Shown: positions 8,832-15,832, numbered from the stretch's first letter. The stretch is DNA of 19,960 nucleotides from Methanobacterium sp. (GCA_003151535.1 PLXT01000147.1:3162-23121), one strand, 5' to 3'. The notes: generated from the letters alone by a model not told the origin. Numbers and translations are program-made.

Positions 8832-9138
8832 CTCTAAAAAAACACGATAAATTAAAAATAGTTTTTAAATTTTTTAAATATTAATTTCTAGTCCTTATAT
8901 GTAAAATTCATTCTATATAAATATTGCTTTGAACTTCTAGTTTTCTTTAGTTCATAACTAATATTTATTAATTTTATTTAGAATAATTCAATAAAATAAC
9001 TTACTATATTAAGACCTTTAACAAGCTTTGTTTAGTTGAAGATACTTATAAATGTTTTCTATATTACTATTTTTGAAGTGATTTATTTGTAGAATATTCA
9101 TTCTTGCAATTTAAATGATGTTAAGAATATTTTAAATG
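8832..9138. other. AT-rich gene-free spacer between purP and psmB
   Basis: About 300 bases with no coding region or RNA gene that I can support. It contains the psmB promoter candidates, and at 8996-9012 a 17-base string, AATAACTTACTATATTA, that also occurs upstream of comD (3312-3328). Confidence 0.45.
8913..8922 (-). promoter_or_regulatory. TATA-box promoter of psmB
   Basis: The minus strand reads ATTTATATAG here, a good TATA match about 95 bases upstream of the psmB start codon. It predicts a transcript start around 8892 and a leader of about 70 bases. An alternative TTTATAAG box lies further up at about 9044-9053. Confidence 0.4.
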
Positions 9139-9157
9139 AAAAAATTCTATAAAAAAA
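9139..9157 (-). terminator. Oligo-T terminator after purP
   Basis: Two minus-strand T-runs (T7, complement of 9151-9157, then T6, complement of 9139-9144) begin 17 bases past the purP stop codon, suiting intrinsic archaeal termination. Confidence 0.5.
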
Positions 9158-9173
9158 TATAAAAATGAAATGA

Positions 9174-10265
9174 TCAGGTTATCAAAATATCTAACCTATC
9201 CGATTCAATTCCATTTTTAATTTCACGAGCTATTCTACGGCCCATACTCATATTTTCACCGAAGAGTAGGTAGCTGTAGGGGGAACTGTCCATGAAGGTA
9301 TTTGTTCCACCATCAATTCTAGCACTCATTTCGAAGACAACTATCTCTAACTCATCTGTACAAAGACTCTGCATGCAGAATGGACCGCTCATTCCAGGAG
9401 CAACCAGTTTTTTAGCACCTTCAACTAGATTATCTCCAATTTCAAATACTTGTGATAGTAATGATTCTCTCATGACTACAGGGTGGTTGCCTGTTATAAC
9501 ATAGGATGGATCCAATGCAACATCAAGCTGGTCTTTTGCAGGAATTCTTGTTAGTCCATCTATATTTGATTCATACCGGCTGTCCATTCCCATTAGTTCA
9601 ACCTCATCATTCAATGCTGAGTAAAAATAGTGAATACAGTAGTTGCATCCTGAAACATACTCCTCAATATGGGCATTTTCAACATCTTCTTTGCCTATCC
9701 ATTCTCTTTTAAGCATTGAATCAATTTTTTGGTGGAATTCTTCAGGTGTTGAGGCAACGAAATATCCCCTGCCTCCCCGTGCACCTGGAAACTTTATCAT
9801 AACAGTTCTATCGATCTCTGAGGGATCGGCAAACTTTCTAGGTATCCTAATATTGGATTCTATCATCAATTTCCTTTCAAGGTCTCTTTCAGACTCCCAT
9901 CTTAAGATATCTCTATTTCCAAACATAGGTACATTAAAGTCATCTTCTATACGATCTAATCCTGCATATGCAACAAAAGAACCATGAGGTACTACAATAC
10001 TGTTCATAGCTCTTAATTTTTCTTGAACATCATCATTTACAATATCACTGAATTTATCAACGATTATATACTCATCTGCGACCTTAAATCGTTTGTATGG
10101 AACTTCTCTACCCTTTTCACAAACAACAGCTGTTCTAAAACCTTCTTTTTTTGCTCCTTTTAATATGTGGAGTGATGTATGACTTCCTAATGTTGCGATA
10201 GTTATATTTTCTTTATCATATCCTTTTAAGACATCGAGAATTTCCTGTCTATTAACTTTTCCCAT
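9174..10265 (-). CDS. purP: FAICAR synthetase PurP (formate-dependent AICAR formylation)
   Basis: PurP is the archaeal ATP-grasp enzyme that formylates AICAR with free formate and ATP, replacing the folate-dependent PurH transformylase. The sequence shows an N-terminal ATLGSHTSLHILKGAKKEGF segment, the ATP-grasp core KFPGARGGRGYFVA, the EEYVSGCNYCIHYFYS strand and the C-terminal VFEMSARIDGGTN block with metal-ligand type residues. Length is 363 codons from the ATG at 10265, close to the family norm. I prefer this start to the ORF's first ATG at 10292 because a GGAGAG ribosome binding site lies just before it, inside the longer version. The gene is divergent from taw2 across 167 bases. With purM 3 kb away, two purine-pathway genes lie in the window. 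PurP has paralogues (PurO-independent, formate-like ligases), but overall resemblance favours PurP. Confidence 0.9.
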   Translation of the reverse strand: MGKVNRQEILDVLKGYDKENITIATLGSHTSLHILKGAKKEGFRTAVVCEKGREVPYKRFKVADEYIIVDKFSDIVNDDVQEKLRAMNSIVVPHGSFVAYAGLDRIEDDFNVPMFGNRDILRWESERDLERKLMIESNIRIPRKFADPSEIDRTVMIKFPGARGGRGYFVASTPEEFHQKIDSMLKREWIGKEDVENAHIEEYVSGCNYCIHYFYSALNDEVELMGMDSRYESNIDGLTRIPAKDQLDVALDPSYVITGNHPVVMRESLLSQVFEIGDNLVEGAKKLVAPGMSGPFCMQSLCTDELEIVVFEMSARIDGGTNTFMDSSPYSYLLFGENMSMGRRIAREIKNGIESDRLDILIT

Positions 10266-10402
10266 AAGAATCTCTCCTAATAATTTGATCATTTTTAATT
10301 AATTGAATAAGGTTGGTTGGTTAGAGTAATTATCTTTTTTGCCTCACGCCATTATCCAACTCACTTCACAAAATTAATTCTAATTTTCTTTGATTGTGAA
10401 AG

Positions 10403-10410
10403 ATATTTAA
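10403..10410 (+). promoter_or_regulatory. TATA box of taw2, probably giving a leaderless mRNA
   Basis: ATATTTAA, preceded by a purine-rich GAAAG that resembles a BRE, is centred about 26 bases upstream of the ATG at 10433. The spacing predicts transcription starting at or beside the A of the start codon, and there is no ribosome binding site in between. This points to a leaderless transcript. Confidence 0.5.
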
Positions 10411-10432
10411 ACTTTAAGAAGCACGTACTTTT

Positions 10433-11167
10433 ATGAAGGGTAAGGTAATAGGAGATATTCTTGTAATAAAAGGGGATATTGAGAATCCTGAAAAGCTTCT
10501 TAAAACACCAGGAGTTAAAAGGATAGTTAAATTAGGACGTATTAGTGGCTTAAAAAGAGAACCTGATGTTGAAGTGATTATAGGAGATGGAACAGAAACT
10601 ATACATCGTGAAAACAAGTGTTCATTTAAGTTGGATGTATCCAGGATTATGTGGTCTAAGGGCAACACAACTGAGAGAAAGAGAATGTCTACGATTGCAA
10701 AACAAGGTGAAACAATTGTTGATATGTTTGCGGGTATTGGATACTTTTCAATACCAATGGCAGTACATTCAAAACCTTCTAAAATATATTCCATTGAAAT
10801 TAATCCCATTTCCTATGGTTATCTATGTGAAAATGTACATTTGAATAAAGTTGAAGATATTTTAGAGCCAATTTTAGGGGACTGCAGAGAAATTGCACCC
10901 CGAGGTATGGCAGATCGTGTTTTAATGGGTTATATTGGAAACACCAACGAGTATCTAGATGTTGCAATGGATGTATTAAAAGAAGGAGGCATAATACATT
11001 ATCATGAGTCAGTACACGATAAACTGAAATTTATTAGGCCAGTAGAACGTATAAATGAAGCTGCAATGGCAGCGGATAGGGAAATGGTTGAAATAATCAA
11101 TAAAAGAATTATAAAACCATACTCACCAGGTGTTTACCATGTGGTTGTTGATGCTAAGATAAAATGA
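10433..11167 (+). CDS. taw2: tRNA(Phe) 4-demethylwyosine(37) aminocarboxypropyltransferase Taw2
   Basis: This 244-residue protein is a Trm5/Taw2-family SAM enzyme. The Trm5-like block SRIMWSKGNTTERKRM (70-85) leads into the SAM-binding motif DMFAGIGYFSIP (97-108), with an acidic IEINP strand (121-125). Instead of the NPP-type motif that Trm5 uses for m1G methylation, it has RVLMGYIGNT (162-171) and then GGIIHYHESV (185-194), which I associate with Taw2. Taw2 transfers the aminocarboxypropyl group of SAM to the tricyclic base at position 37 of tRNA-Phe during wyosine synthesis. The short length (no long N-terminal D1 domain) also fits. The window contains no other wyosine gene. It is read divergently from purP, likely from a leaderless transcript. 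Trm5 is the alternative; I favour Taw2. Confidence 0.82.
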   Translation: MKGKVIGDILVIKGDIENPEKLLKTPGVKRIVKLGRISGLKREPDVEVIIGDGTETIHRENKCSFKLDVSRIMWSKGNTTERKRMSTIAKQGETIVDMFAGIGYFSIPMAVHSKPSKIYSIEINPISYGYLCENVHLNKVEDILEPILGDCREIAPRGMADRVLMGYIGNTNEYLDVAMDVLKEGGIIHYHESVHDKLKFIRPVERINEAAMAADREMVEIINKRIIKPYSPGVYHVVVDAKIK

Positions 11168-11222
11168 ACTGAACTTCTTAAATATTAAATAAGATTATTT
11201 AAAAAAGAATAAATTTACACTA

Positions 11223-11228
11223 TTTTTT
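11223..11228 (+). terminator. Oligo-T terminator after taw2
   Basis: A T6 run lies 56 bases past the taw2 stop in the convergent spacer shared with cofG. It is a weak but suitably placed archaeal terminator. Confidence 0.35.
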
Positions 11229-11267
11229 CTATTTACTGATTATTTTATAGTGATTACCAATTAATGG

Positions 11268-11274
11268 AAAAAAA
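11268..11274 (-). terminator. Oligo-T terminator after cofG
   Basis: Seven A on the plus strand give T7 in the cofG transcript, 19 bases past its stop codon. It faces the taw2 terminator in the same convergent spacer. Confidence 0.45.
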
Positions 11275-11292
11275 GGTATATATTTCACTTTT

Positions 11293-12372
11293 CTATATTT
11301 CATTAATTTTTTTAAGTATTTTGTGGTCTAAAAATTCTTCTTTAATATATTTTGGATAAACTGGAAGTCTCTCCTGAAGTTTGAAACCCAGTTCTTCTGT
11401 GATCAGTTTGAGATCTTCAATCTCTGGCCAAGATGCTTCGGGATTTACAAAGTCGGGGGTCAGTGGAGAAACACCACCCCAATCGTCAGCTCCAGCTATT
11501 AAAAATATTTGAGAGTGTTGTTTGTTCAGATTTGGTGGTACCTGTACACTTACATCAGGAAACATGAGCTTTGTAACAGATACCATTTTTATCATTTCAG
11601 CTAATGATGGCTCTTTGAAGCCTTCCATAGGGATACCCTGTTTTGGTTTGAAGTTTTGTATGATTATCTCCTGGATATGGCCGTATTTATCTTGTATTCT
11701 TCTTAACTCTAGTAGAGATTCTGCACGTTCAGTAACTGTTTCGCCTATACCAATTAAAAGACCAGTTGTAAATGGTATTTTTAATTTACCTGCATTTTCA
11801 ATAGTTGCAATTCTAAGTTTAGGGTCTTTTCCGGGACTATTTTTATGTGCTATTGTTTCCATCATTCGTTCACTGCTAGTTTCAAGCATTAAACCCATTG
11901 AGGCATTAACTTCCCTAAGCATTTTAAGTTCACTTTTTTTAAGTATTCCTGGGTTGCTGTGGGGTAAAAGTCCGGAATTTTTTAGTGTTTCATCACAAAT
12001 GAAATATAAATATTCTAACATCCCTGTAAATCCTAGATCATCCAATGAAGACATTACAATTTCTGTATCATCGGGCTTCTCGCCAAAAGTGAAGAGTGCT
12101 TCTTTACATTTAAAAGAATTAGCTTTTTCAATGATACCCATTATTTCATCGGGGTTCATGAGTATTTGGGCTTTATCTGATTTTGGATCCTTTCTGAATG
12201 TACAGTATCCGCAATTGTTTCTGCAGATGTCTGTTAGAGGAAGAAAAACATTTTTTGAATATGTTATAATGTCATTAACTCTTAAAAAACTCGTTTCAGA
12301 CATTAAAGATAATATTTCCCCACTTTTTCCATTTAGAAGGGATAATAGATCATCTTTAGAAAAAATTGCCAT
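11293..12372 (-). CDS. cofG: 7,8-didemethyl-8-hydroxy-5-deazariboflavin (FO) synthase subunit CofG
   Basis: CofG is the radical-SAM subunit that, with CofH, builds the deazaflavin chromophore of coenzyme F420, the hydride carrier of methanogenesis. The 359-residue protein has the iron-sulfur motif CxxxCxxC at C50, C54 and C57 (CRNNCGYC), a following ALFTFGEKPDD segment, the ML(E)TSSERM region, TTGLLIGIGET and a QEIIIQNFKPK strand, all typical of the CofG/HydE-like half of FO synthase. The length and the LTDICRNNCGYC context separate it from CofH, which is not in the window. The start is ATG with a GTGA-like site upstream. It lies 61 bases behind an unknown gene that itself abuts mptA, so it may be the third gene of a pterin/deazaflavin operon. 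Confident. Confidence 0.92.
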   Translation of the reverse strand: MAIFSKDDLLSLLNGKSGEILSLMSETSFLRVNDIITYSKNVFLPLTDICRNNCGYCTFRKDPKSDKAQILMNPDEIMGIIEKANSFKCKEALFTFGEKPDDTEIVMSSLDDLGFTGMLEYLYFICDETLKNSGLLPHSNPGILKKSELKMLREVNASMGLMLETSSERMMETIAHKNSPGKDPKLRIATIENAGKLKIPFTTGLLIGIGETVTERAESLLELRRIQDKYGHIQEIIIQNFKPKQGIPMEGFKEPSLAEMIKMVSVTKLMFPDVSVQVPPNLNKQHSQIFLIAGADDWGGVSPLTPDFVNPEASWPEIEDLKLITEELGFKLQERLPVYPKYIKEEFLDHKILKKINEI

Positions 12373-12433
12373 ATTTTCACTTAATTATTTTATTAAAAAT
12401 AGTTTAAGGGTAATTCCCTTATTTCTCAATGGA

Positions 12434-12871
12434 TTATGCTTCTGCATTTGACACAACCAGCTCAACAAAGAGAGGACCAATACCACTTTTATCTTTCCAA
12501 AGTACTAAAAAGATTGATATTTGCCCAATTGTACCGAGACCGTAATCTGTGTGGCAATTCATGGCTTCAAAAGACTCTTTAAGTCGATATATTCCATAAA
12601 CGTCAGTCTCACCGGGTATTTCTACTGTAGCCCTTATATTTTCGTCCATTATTCCTATGAGGTCGGTGGCTTCTTCTGAGAATATATCCATTTTTCTAGC
12701 TCCGACACCCTTCATAATATCCGAAATTATAATTGAAAGTTCTTCGGGATCTATCTTTTTCTTTGACATTCCCCTTACAATCAAAATCTGTGGTGTGTCA
12801 ATGGCGGGTCTTGATCCATGGAATGCATCAAGTTCACCCATTATTTTTCCTGCAATTTCATGTGTGGGCAT
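12434..12871 (-). CDS. Conserved methanogen protein of unknown function between mptA and cofG
   Basis: This 145-residue soluble protein (ATG 12871) has no motif whose function I recognise. It looks mixed alpha/beta: an N-terminal THEIAGKIMGELDAFHGSRP, then a TPQILIVRGMSKKK strand, a helix-rich middle containing GVGARKMDIFSEEATDLIGI, and a C-terminal hydrophobic pair IGQISIFLVLW and GPLFVELVV. I see no signal peptide or membrane segment. It may belong to one of the archaeal DUF families (DUF2120 comes to mind, unverified). Its gene begins five bases after the mptA stop; the GGAGG ribosome binding site lies in the last mptA codons, 12 bases from the ATG and 9 from an in-frame TTG at 12874, which could be the real start. 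cofG follows 61 bases later. The tight coupling suggests a role connected with pterin or F420 synthesis, but that is only context. Confidence 0.78.
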   Translation of the reverse strand: MPTHEIAGKIMGELDAFHGSRPAIDTPQILIVRGMSKKKIDPEELSIIISDIMKGVGARKMDIFSEEATDLIGIMDENIRATVEIPGETDVYGIYRLKESFEAMNCHTDYGLGTIGQISIFLVLWKDKSGIGPLFVELVVSNAEA

Positions 12872-12876
12872 CAATG

Positions 12877-13824
12877 TTATTTGCCTCCATTGGAATTCAT
12901 CTCTTTTTTCAATTCGCCCATTGTTGCAACTTTCTCAGCAAATGCATTGTGTCTGTGAATACTTTCTTCGTTGATCTGTCTTACAGTTACAAGGGCATCG
13001 TCGGATAGGTGAGAAAACTCTTGGACAATCTTTTGGATCATATTTCTTACACAATCCTCAACGAACATGGGATTTTTATGAGCGTGTACAACAATAGCAT
13101 TTTCATCGCTCCTTTTTAGGAGTTCACATACTGGAGAACTCATTGAATCCTCAATTATTCTTATTAAGTCTTCAGCTCGGATGATTTGATTCTCTGGAAC
13201 TTCCATCATTATCATTCCACGTCCACGTTGGTTGTGTGAAGCGAATGATACGGTGTTCAAGACTTTTTCAGTGGTTTCTTCATCTAAAAATTTTAGAAGG
13301 TCAATCTTTGCAGATTCCTTAGTTGATTCTTGTGCACATGGGCAGACAGTCATGCCAACTACTTCTGCACCGATCATTTTTCTTATAACAATTCCATCAT
13401 CATTCCTGATTCCAATGGCATCGGCCATTATATTGGTCATTTCTTGTGTTTTGATGTGAGTTACAGGGGAACGCTTCATGATCATGTAATCACTCTTCAT
13501 ACTGACCTCAACTCTTTTAGCATATTTGTGCTTTTTAAGAAGACAACTTGCTATCCTGGCACATAAAGATTCTATTTCAACTGATGTACCTTCAATAGCC
13601 TGTTCAAGAACTTCACTAATAGCTTCAGGGTTTCTAGACATATGAATACCCCTTTGTGTGCTAGGAAGATCAACAAATGCATTGAAAGTTGGTAAGAGTA
13701 CAATGGGTCTCTTTCCTTCCCTTTCAATTTTTAAAAGTTTTTTTACTCCTTTAACTCCAACTCTAGTAAGGTGCACAGGAATGGTTGGTATATTATCCTG
13801 GGTATCTGGGAAACAGTTATCCAA
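12877..13824 (-). CDS. mptA: GTP cyclohydrolase MptA (methanopterin synthesis)
   Basis: MptA is the Fe(II)-dependent archaeal GTP cyclohydrolase of the FolE2/COG1469 family. It converts GTP to 7,8-dihydroneopterin 2',3'-cyclic phosphate, the first committed step toward methanopterin. The 315-residue length is right. Family marks are the N-terminal DNIPTIPVHLTRVGVKGVKK, the FVDLPSTQRGIHMSR segment (51-64), the metal-binding-type CPCAQE (161-166) and SHNQRGRG with His197. The start is TTG at 13824, preceded by a GGGGTGA ribosome binding site at ideal spacing; no ATG is better placed. It is the first gene of the probable mptA-unknown-cofG operon. A 20-base palindrome lies 24-43 bases before the start. 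Confident. Confidence 0.94.
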   Translation of the reverse strand: MDNCFPDTQDNIPTIPVHLTRVGVKGVKKLLKIEREGKRPIVLLPTFNAFVDLPSTQRGIHMSRNPEAISEVLEQAIEGTSVEIESLCARIASCLLKKHKYAKRVEVSMKSDYMIMKRSPVTHIKTQEMTNIMADAIGIRNDDGIVIRKMIGAEVVGMTVCPCAQESTKESAKIDLLKFLDEETTEKVLNTVSFASHNQRGRGMIMMEVPENQIIRAEDLIRIIEDSMSSPVCELLKRSDENAIVVHAHKNPMFVEDCVRNMIQKIVQEFSHLSDDALVTVRQINEESIHRHNAFAEKVATMGELKKEMNSNGGK

Positions 13825-13847
13825 TTTTTTTCACCCCTAAGTTCGTA

Positions 13848-13867
13848 ATTGATTTTATTAAATCAAT
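13848..13867. repeat. 20-bp palindrome in the mptA leader/promoter region
   Basis: ATTGATTTTATTAAATCAAT has perfect 8-bp arms and a 4-base centre. It sits just upstream of the mptA ribosome binding site. It may be an operator for a dimeric regulator or a leader hairpin near the start codon. The arms contain G and C, so it is less easily explained by AT richness alone. Confidence 0.4.
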
Positions 13868-14009
13868 GATCTAAATAATTTATCTAAATAGTAAACATTT
13901 TTTTTTAATTTTTTTATGTTGAGTGATCAAACTACTAAGAATAGGATTTATCACAACTATATTAACCTTTTTTTATTTTGTTTCGACTTTAAGTATAATA
14001 TATAAATGT

Positions 14010-14684
14010 TCATGACATTATTGCAATGAATTCATCAACTGTTATATCCTTTAAATTTTCTTTAGTTACAGTTTGGGCATTATAAAGTATTTCGGCACGC
14101 TTTCCCAGTATTTCGCCTGGTTTATCATTTTCTACTAGAACAATTATATTTTTAAGTTGAAATTGTTCCATTTTACGCTCAATATCATTTTTAACATGGA
14201 TTATTTTCTTTTTTATTGGTACTAATGCTGCTTCGGGTATTTTAGGGTTTAAAAGTTTCATATCTTCAATATCCAAGGGCACACCTGCTACAACAATCCT
14301 CTGAGGGTCGACACCGAATTTAGTGATTGCTTTTTTAAAACTGTTCTTAGTTGTTAAAATTAGTAGATCTTTAGAATATTCCTTTATATCCTCTTCTGAA
14401 TCAGCTTTAACAATAACTCCAAAATCAGAAAGGATCTCATCAATTTCTGTCCTAACCTCTATGATCTTACCTGTGAATAATGTTGCAGTCTCAATGTCAA
14501 GTGCATGTGTTGGTCTGCTGGTGTATATAAATTCTTCAGCTTCAAATAAATGATTTAATATCTTTTCAAATACTTGAACATTAATAATGCCTTCCTTAGG
14601 TGATTTTAACATTTCTTTGCCTGTTTTGGATGTGACTGCATCCCTAAGAAGAGATTGTGCTTGTTTAATTCGGAATTCTTCCAT
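14010..14684 (-). CDS. Conserved archaeal protein of unknown function (possibly DUF2100-like)
   Basis: The 224-residue soluble protein has no catalytic motif that I can name. An N-terminal helical part (KQAQSLLRDAVTSK, then VFEKILNHLFEAEEFIY) is followed by alternating strands and helices: HALDIETATLFTG, an acidic DEILSDFGVIVKADSEED, LLILTTKNSFKKAITKFGV, QRIVVAGVPLD, a KKKIIHVKNDIERKM coiled stretch and NIIVLVENDKPGEILGKRAEIL. The pattern suggests a Rossmann-like or Toprim-like alpha/beta domain (inference only). From memory it resembles the methanogen family DUF2100; I cannot verify that. The ATG start has an exceptionally strong AGAGGTGATC ribosome binding site, matching the anti-SD over its whole length, so it is well translated. 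It has a TATA-like box at 14743-14752 and lies 185 bases upstream of mptA in the same direction, probably as its own unit. Confidence 0.75.
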   Translation of the reverse strand: MEEFRIKQAQSLLRDAVTSKTGKEMLKSPKEGIINVQVFEKILNHLFEAEEFIYTSRPTHALDIETATLFTGKIIEVRTEIDEILSDFGVIVKADSEEDIKEYSKDLLILTTKNSFKKAITKFGVDPQRIVVAGVPLDIEDMKLLNPKIPEAALVPIKKKIIHVKNDIERKMEQFQLKNIIVLVENDKPGEILGKRAEILYNAQTVTKENLKDITVDEFIAIMS

Positions 14685-14742
14685 AAGATCACCTCTAATT
14701 CATTAAATGATGAAATATATTGCATAGTTGGATATCAACTTA

Positions 14743-14752
14743 GATATTTATA
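14743..14752 (-). promoter_or_regulatory. TATA-box promoter of the 224-codon unknown gene
   Basis: The minus strand reads TATAAATATC, a good archaeal TATA box, about 63 bases upstream of the ATG. It predicts a transcript start near 14722. A short imperfect palindrome, AGTTGGATATCAACT (14726-14740), lies between box and start point. Confidence 0.45.
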
Positions 14753-15156
14753 ATTGATTATTCCAATTGATTTTTATAAATTCATTAATTAAACAATAGG
14801 TAGTTCATTCCTCAATACATTTAATATTTTCATTCCCTTATGAAACAATTTGTTCAATCTAATATCCACAATCATTATCTTAAATCATGTTTGAATTAAA
14901 AATAATTTTCAAAATAAGTAATATAATCTTTTAGTGACTTTAAACTATAAGCATTGATGTTTAATTTATCACAATTAGAAATAAACTGAATTTTCAGGGG
15001 TAAATCATTTTAAAGATTTTGTGTATGTAATATATTCTGAAATACAATTTAATTCATCAATTAATTGAATAAAATTTATTAAAATTTATTAAAACTTATT
15101 AATATTAATTAGAAATCGAAATTATGAATACGGGGAATAATATATCTGATTTACTT
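14753..15156. other. Gene-free AT-rich region between lrp and the 224-codon gene
   Basis: Roughly 400 bases without a credible gene on either strand. The right part holds a 10-bp tandem repeat (15071-15100) and T-rich tracts that should end the lrp transcript. A 61-codon plus-strand reading frame starting at 15124 runs into lrp antisense, lacks a ribosome binding site and is not accepted. Confidence 0.5.
15071..15100. repeat. Three 10-bp tandem units AAAATTTATT (phased A-tracts)
   Basis: AAAATTTATT occurs twice exactly (15071-15080, 15081-15090) and once with one change (AAAACTTATT, 15091-15100). The A4 tracts recur every 10 bp, close to one helical turn, which predicts intrinsic DNA curvature. 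Confidence 0.6.
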
Positions 15157-15164
15157 AAAAAAAA
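15157..15164 (-). terminator. Oligo-T terminator after lrp
   Basis: Eight A on the plus strand give T8 in the lrp transcript, about 55 bases past its stop codon, with a shorter T5 run (complement of 15188-15192) before it. Confidence 0.45.
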
Positions 15165-15219
15165 TAATAATTGTCTGATTATCATACAAAAAGAGTTTAT
15201 TAAATATAAGAATAAGGAT

Positions 15220-15702
15220 TTAGAGCATTTTACTCGATCCAAGATCTTCCTTAAGAATATTCAGAACGGTTTGGGTATATGTTCTTTGAACATCTGGTTC
15301 TTTAAGTAAACTTTTAACAAATTCATCTAGTTCTGATGTGTCTTTGAACCTTGCTACGATTATAGCATCGAATTCTCCTGTAACATCGTACATACATAGA
15401 ACATTTTTATGATAGGATGTTTTGTCCTCCCAATTCCTGAGAACACCACCCTTAACACGAACTCCTATTATGGTTGTAAAATTGTATCCAAGTTTTCCAT
15501 GGTCAATTACAGGAGCGAACTTTTTTATAACTCCGGATTTTACTAGTTTCTCTATCCTGTTATGAACTGTACCGATAGAAATGTCCAATTTACGTGATAT
15601 TTTTCTGTAAGACATTCTACCGTCTTCGTTGAATAGGTTGAGAATCTTTTTATCTATTTCATCTATCTTAACAGTTTGCTGTTTTTCGCCATTATTTTTC
15701 AT
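15220..15702 (-). CDS. Lrp/AsnC-family transcriptional regulator
   Basis: The 160-residue protein has the standard Lrp layout. An N-terminal winged helix-turn-helix occupies about residues 13-62: IDEIDKKILNLFNEDGRMS, then the recognition helix ISIGTVHNRIEKLVKSGVI and the wing. A C-terminal RAM/AsnC ligand-binding domain follows (TTIIGVRVKGG, MYDVTGEFDAIIVARFKDTSELDEFV, VQRTYTQTVLN). Such proteins form dimers to octamers and sense amino acids or other small molecules. I choose ATG 15702, with GGTGA five to six bases ahead; the open frame extends upstream to 15777, but those codons lie in the AT-rich promoter and are unlikely to be translated. A TATA box is at 15755-15766, and an inverted repeat further up could be an autoregulatory site. 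It stands alone, so its targets cannot be inferred. Confidence 0.88.
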   Translation of the reverse strand: MKNNGEKQQTVKIDEIDKKILNLFNEDGRMSYRKISRKLDISIGTVHNRIEKLVKSGVIKKFAPVIDHGKLGYNFTTIIGVRVKGGVLRNWEDKTSYHKNVLCMYDVTGEFDAIIVARFKDTSELDEFVKSLLKEPDVQRTYTQTVLNILKEDLGSSKML

Positions 15703-15754
15703 ACATTTCACCATTAACTGAACATTGTTTATAATTAAAACTATTATACTATAA

Positions 15755-15766
15755 CTATATATAATT
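15755..15766 (-). promoter_or_regulatory. TATA-box promoter of the lrp-type gene
   Basis: The minus strand reads AATTATATATAG about 53-64 bases upstream of the ATG at 15702. This predicts a transcript start near 15734. Confidence 0.45.
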
Positions 15767-15784
15767 CCATAATTCAATAAGATG

Positions 15785-15820
15785 AGTTTAACATGTACAT
15801 CTAATGAAAAGTGTTAAACT
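15785..15820. repeat. 9-bp inverted repeat upstream of the lrp-type gene
   Basis: AGTTTAACA (15785-15793) and TGTTAAACT (15812-15820) are perfect complements separated by 18 bases, so centres are 27 bp apart. The site lies 19-54 bp upstream of the TATA box. GATGAG also flanks the outside as a direct repeat (15781-15786 and 15827-15832). It is a candidate binding site for the Lrp-type protein, since this family often regulates its own gene. Confidence 0.4.
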
Positions 15821-15832
15821 AGTAAAGATGAG

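Noticed and set aside
10310..10321. GGTT repeated three times upstream of purP
   Set aside because: Too short to call a functional repeat, and nothing around it supports a G-quadruplex or binding site.
10414..10809. 131-codon minus-strand open frame over taw2
   Set aside because: Shadow of taw2, whose SAM-binding motif and length fit a known family. The minus frame has no such motif.
11522..12451. 309-codon plus-strand open frame
   Set aside because: It is exactly antisense to cofG and the spacer beyond it, has no ribosome binding site and shows low-complexity Ser/Ile/Leu-rich composition typical of a shadow frame. The cofG frame has the radical-SAM motif.
15124..15309. 61-codon plus-strand frame at the end of lrp
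   Set aside because: It overlaps lrp antisense, lacks a ribosome binding site and is Lys/Asn/Ile-rich, as random AT-rich DNA would be.
15703..15777. N-terminal extension of the Lrp-type protein
   Set aside because: These codons lie in the AT-rich promoter with the TATA box. The downstream ATG at 15702 has a proper ribosome binding site and gives the usual family length.
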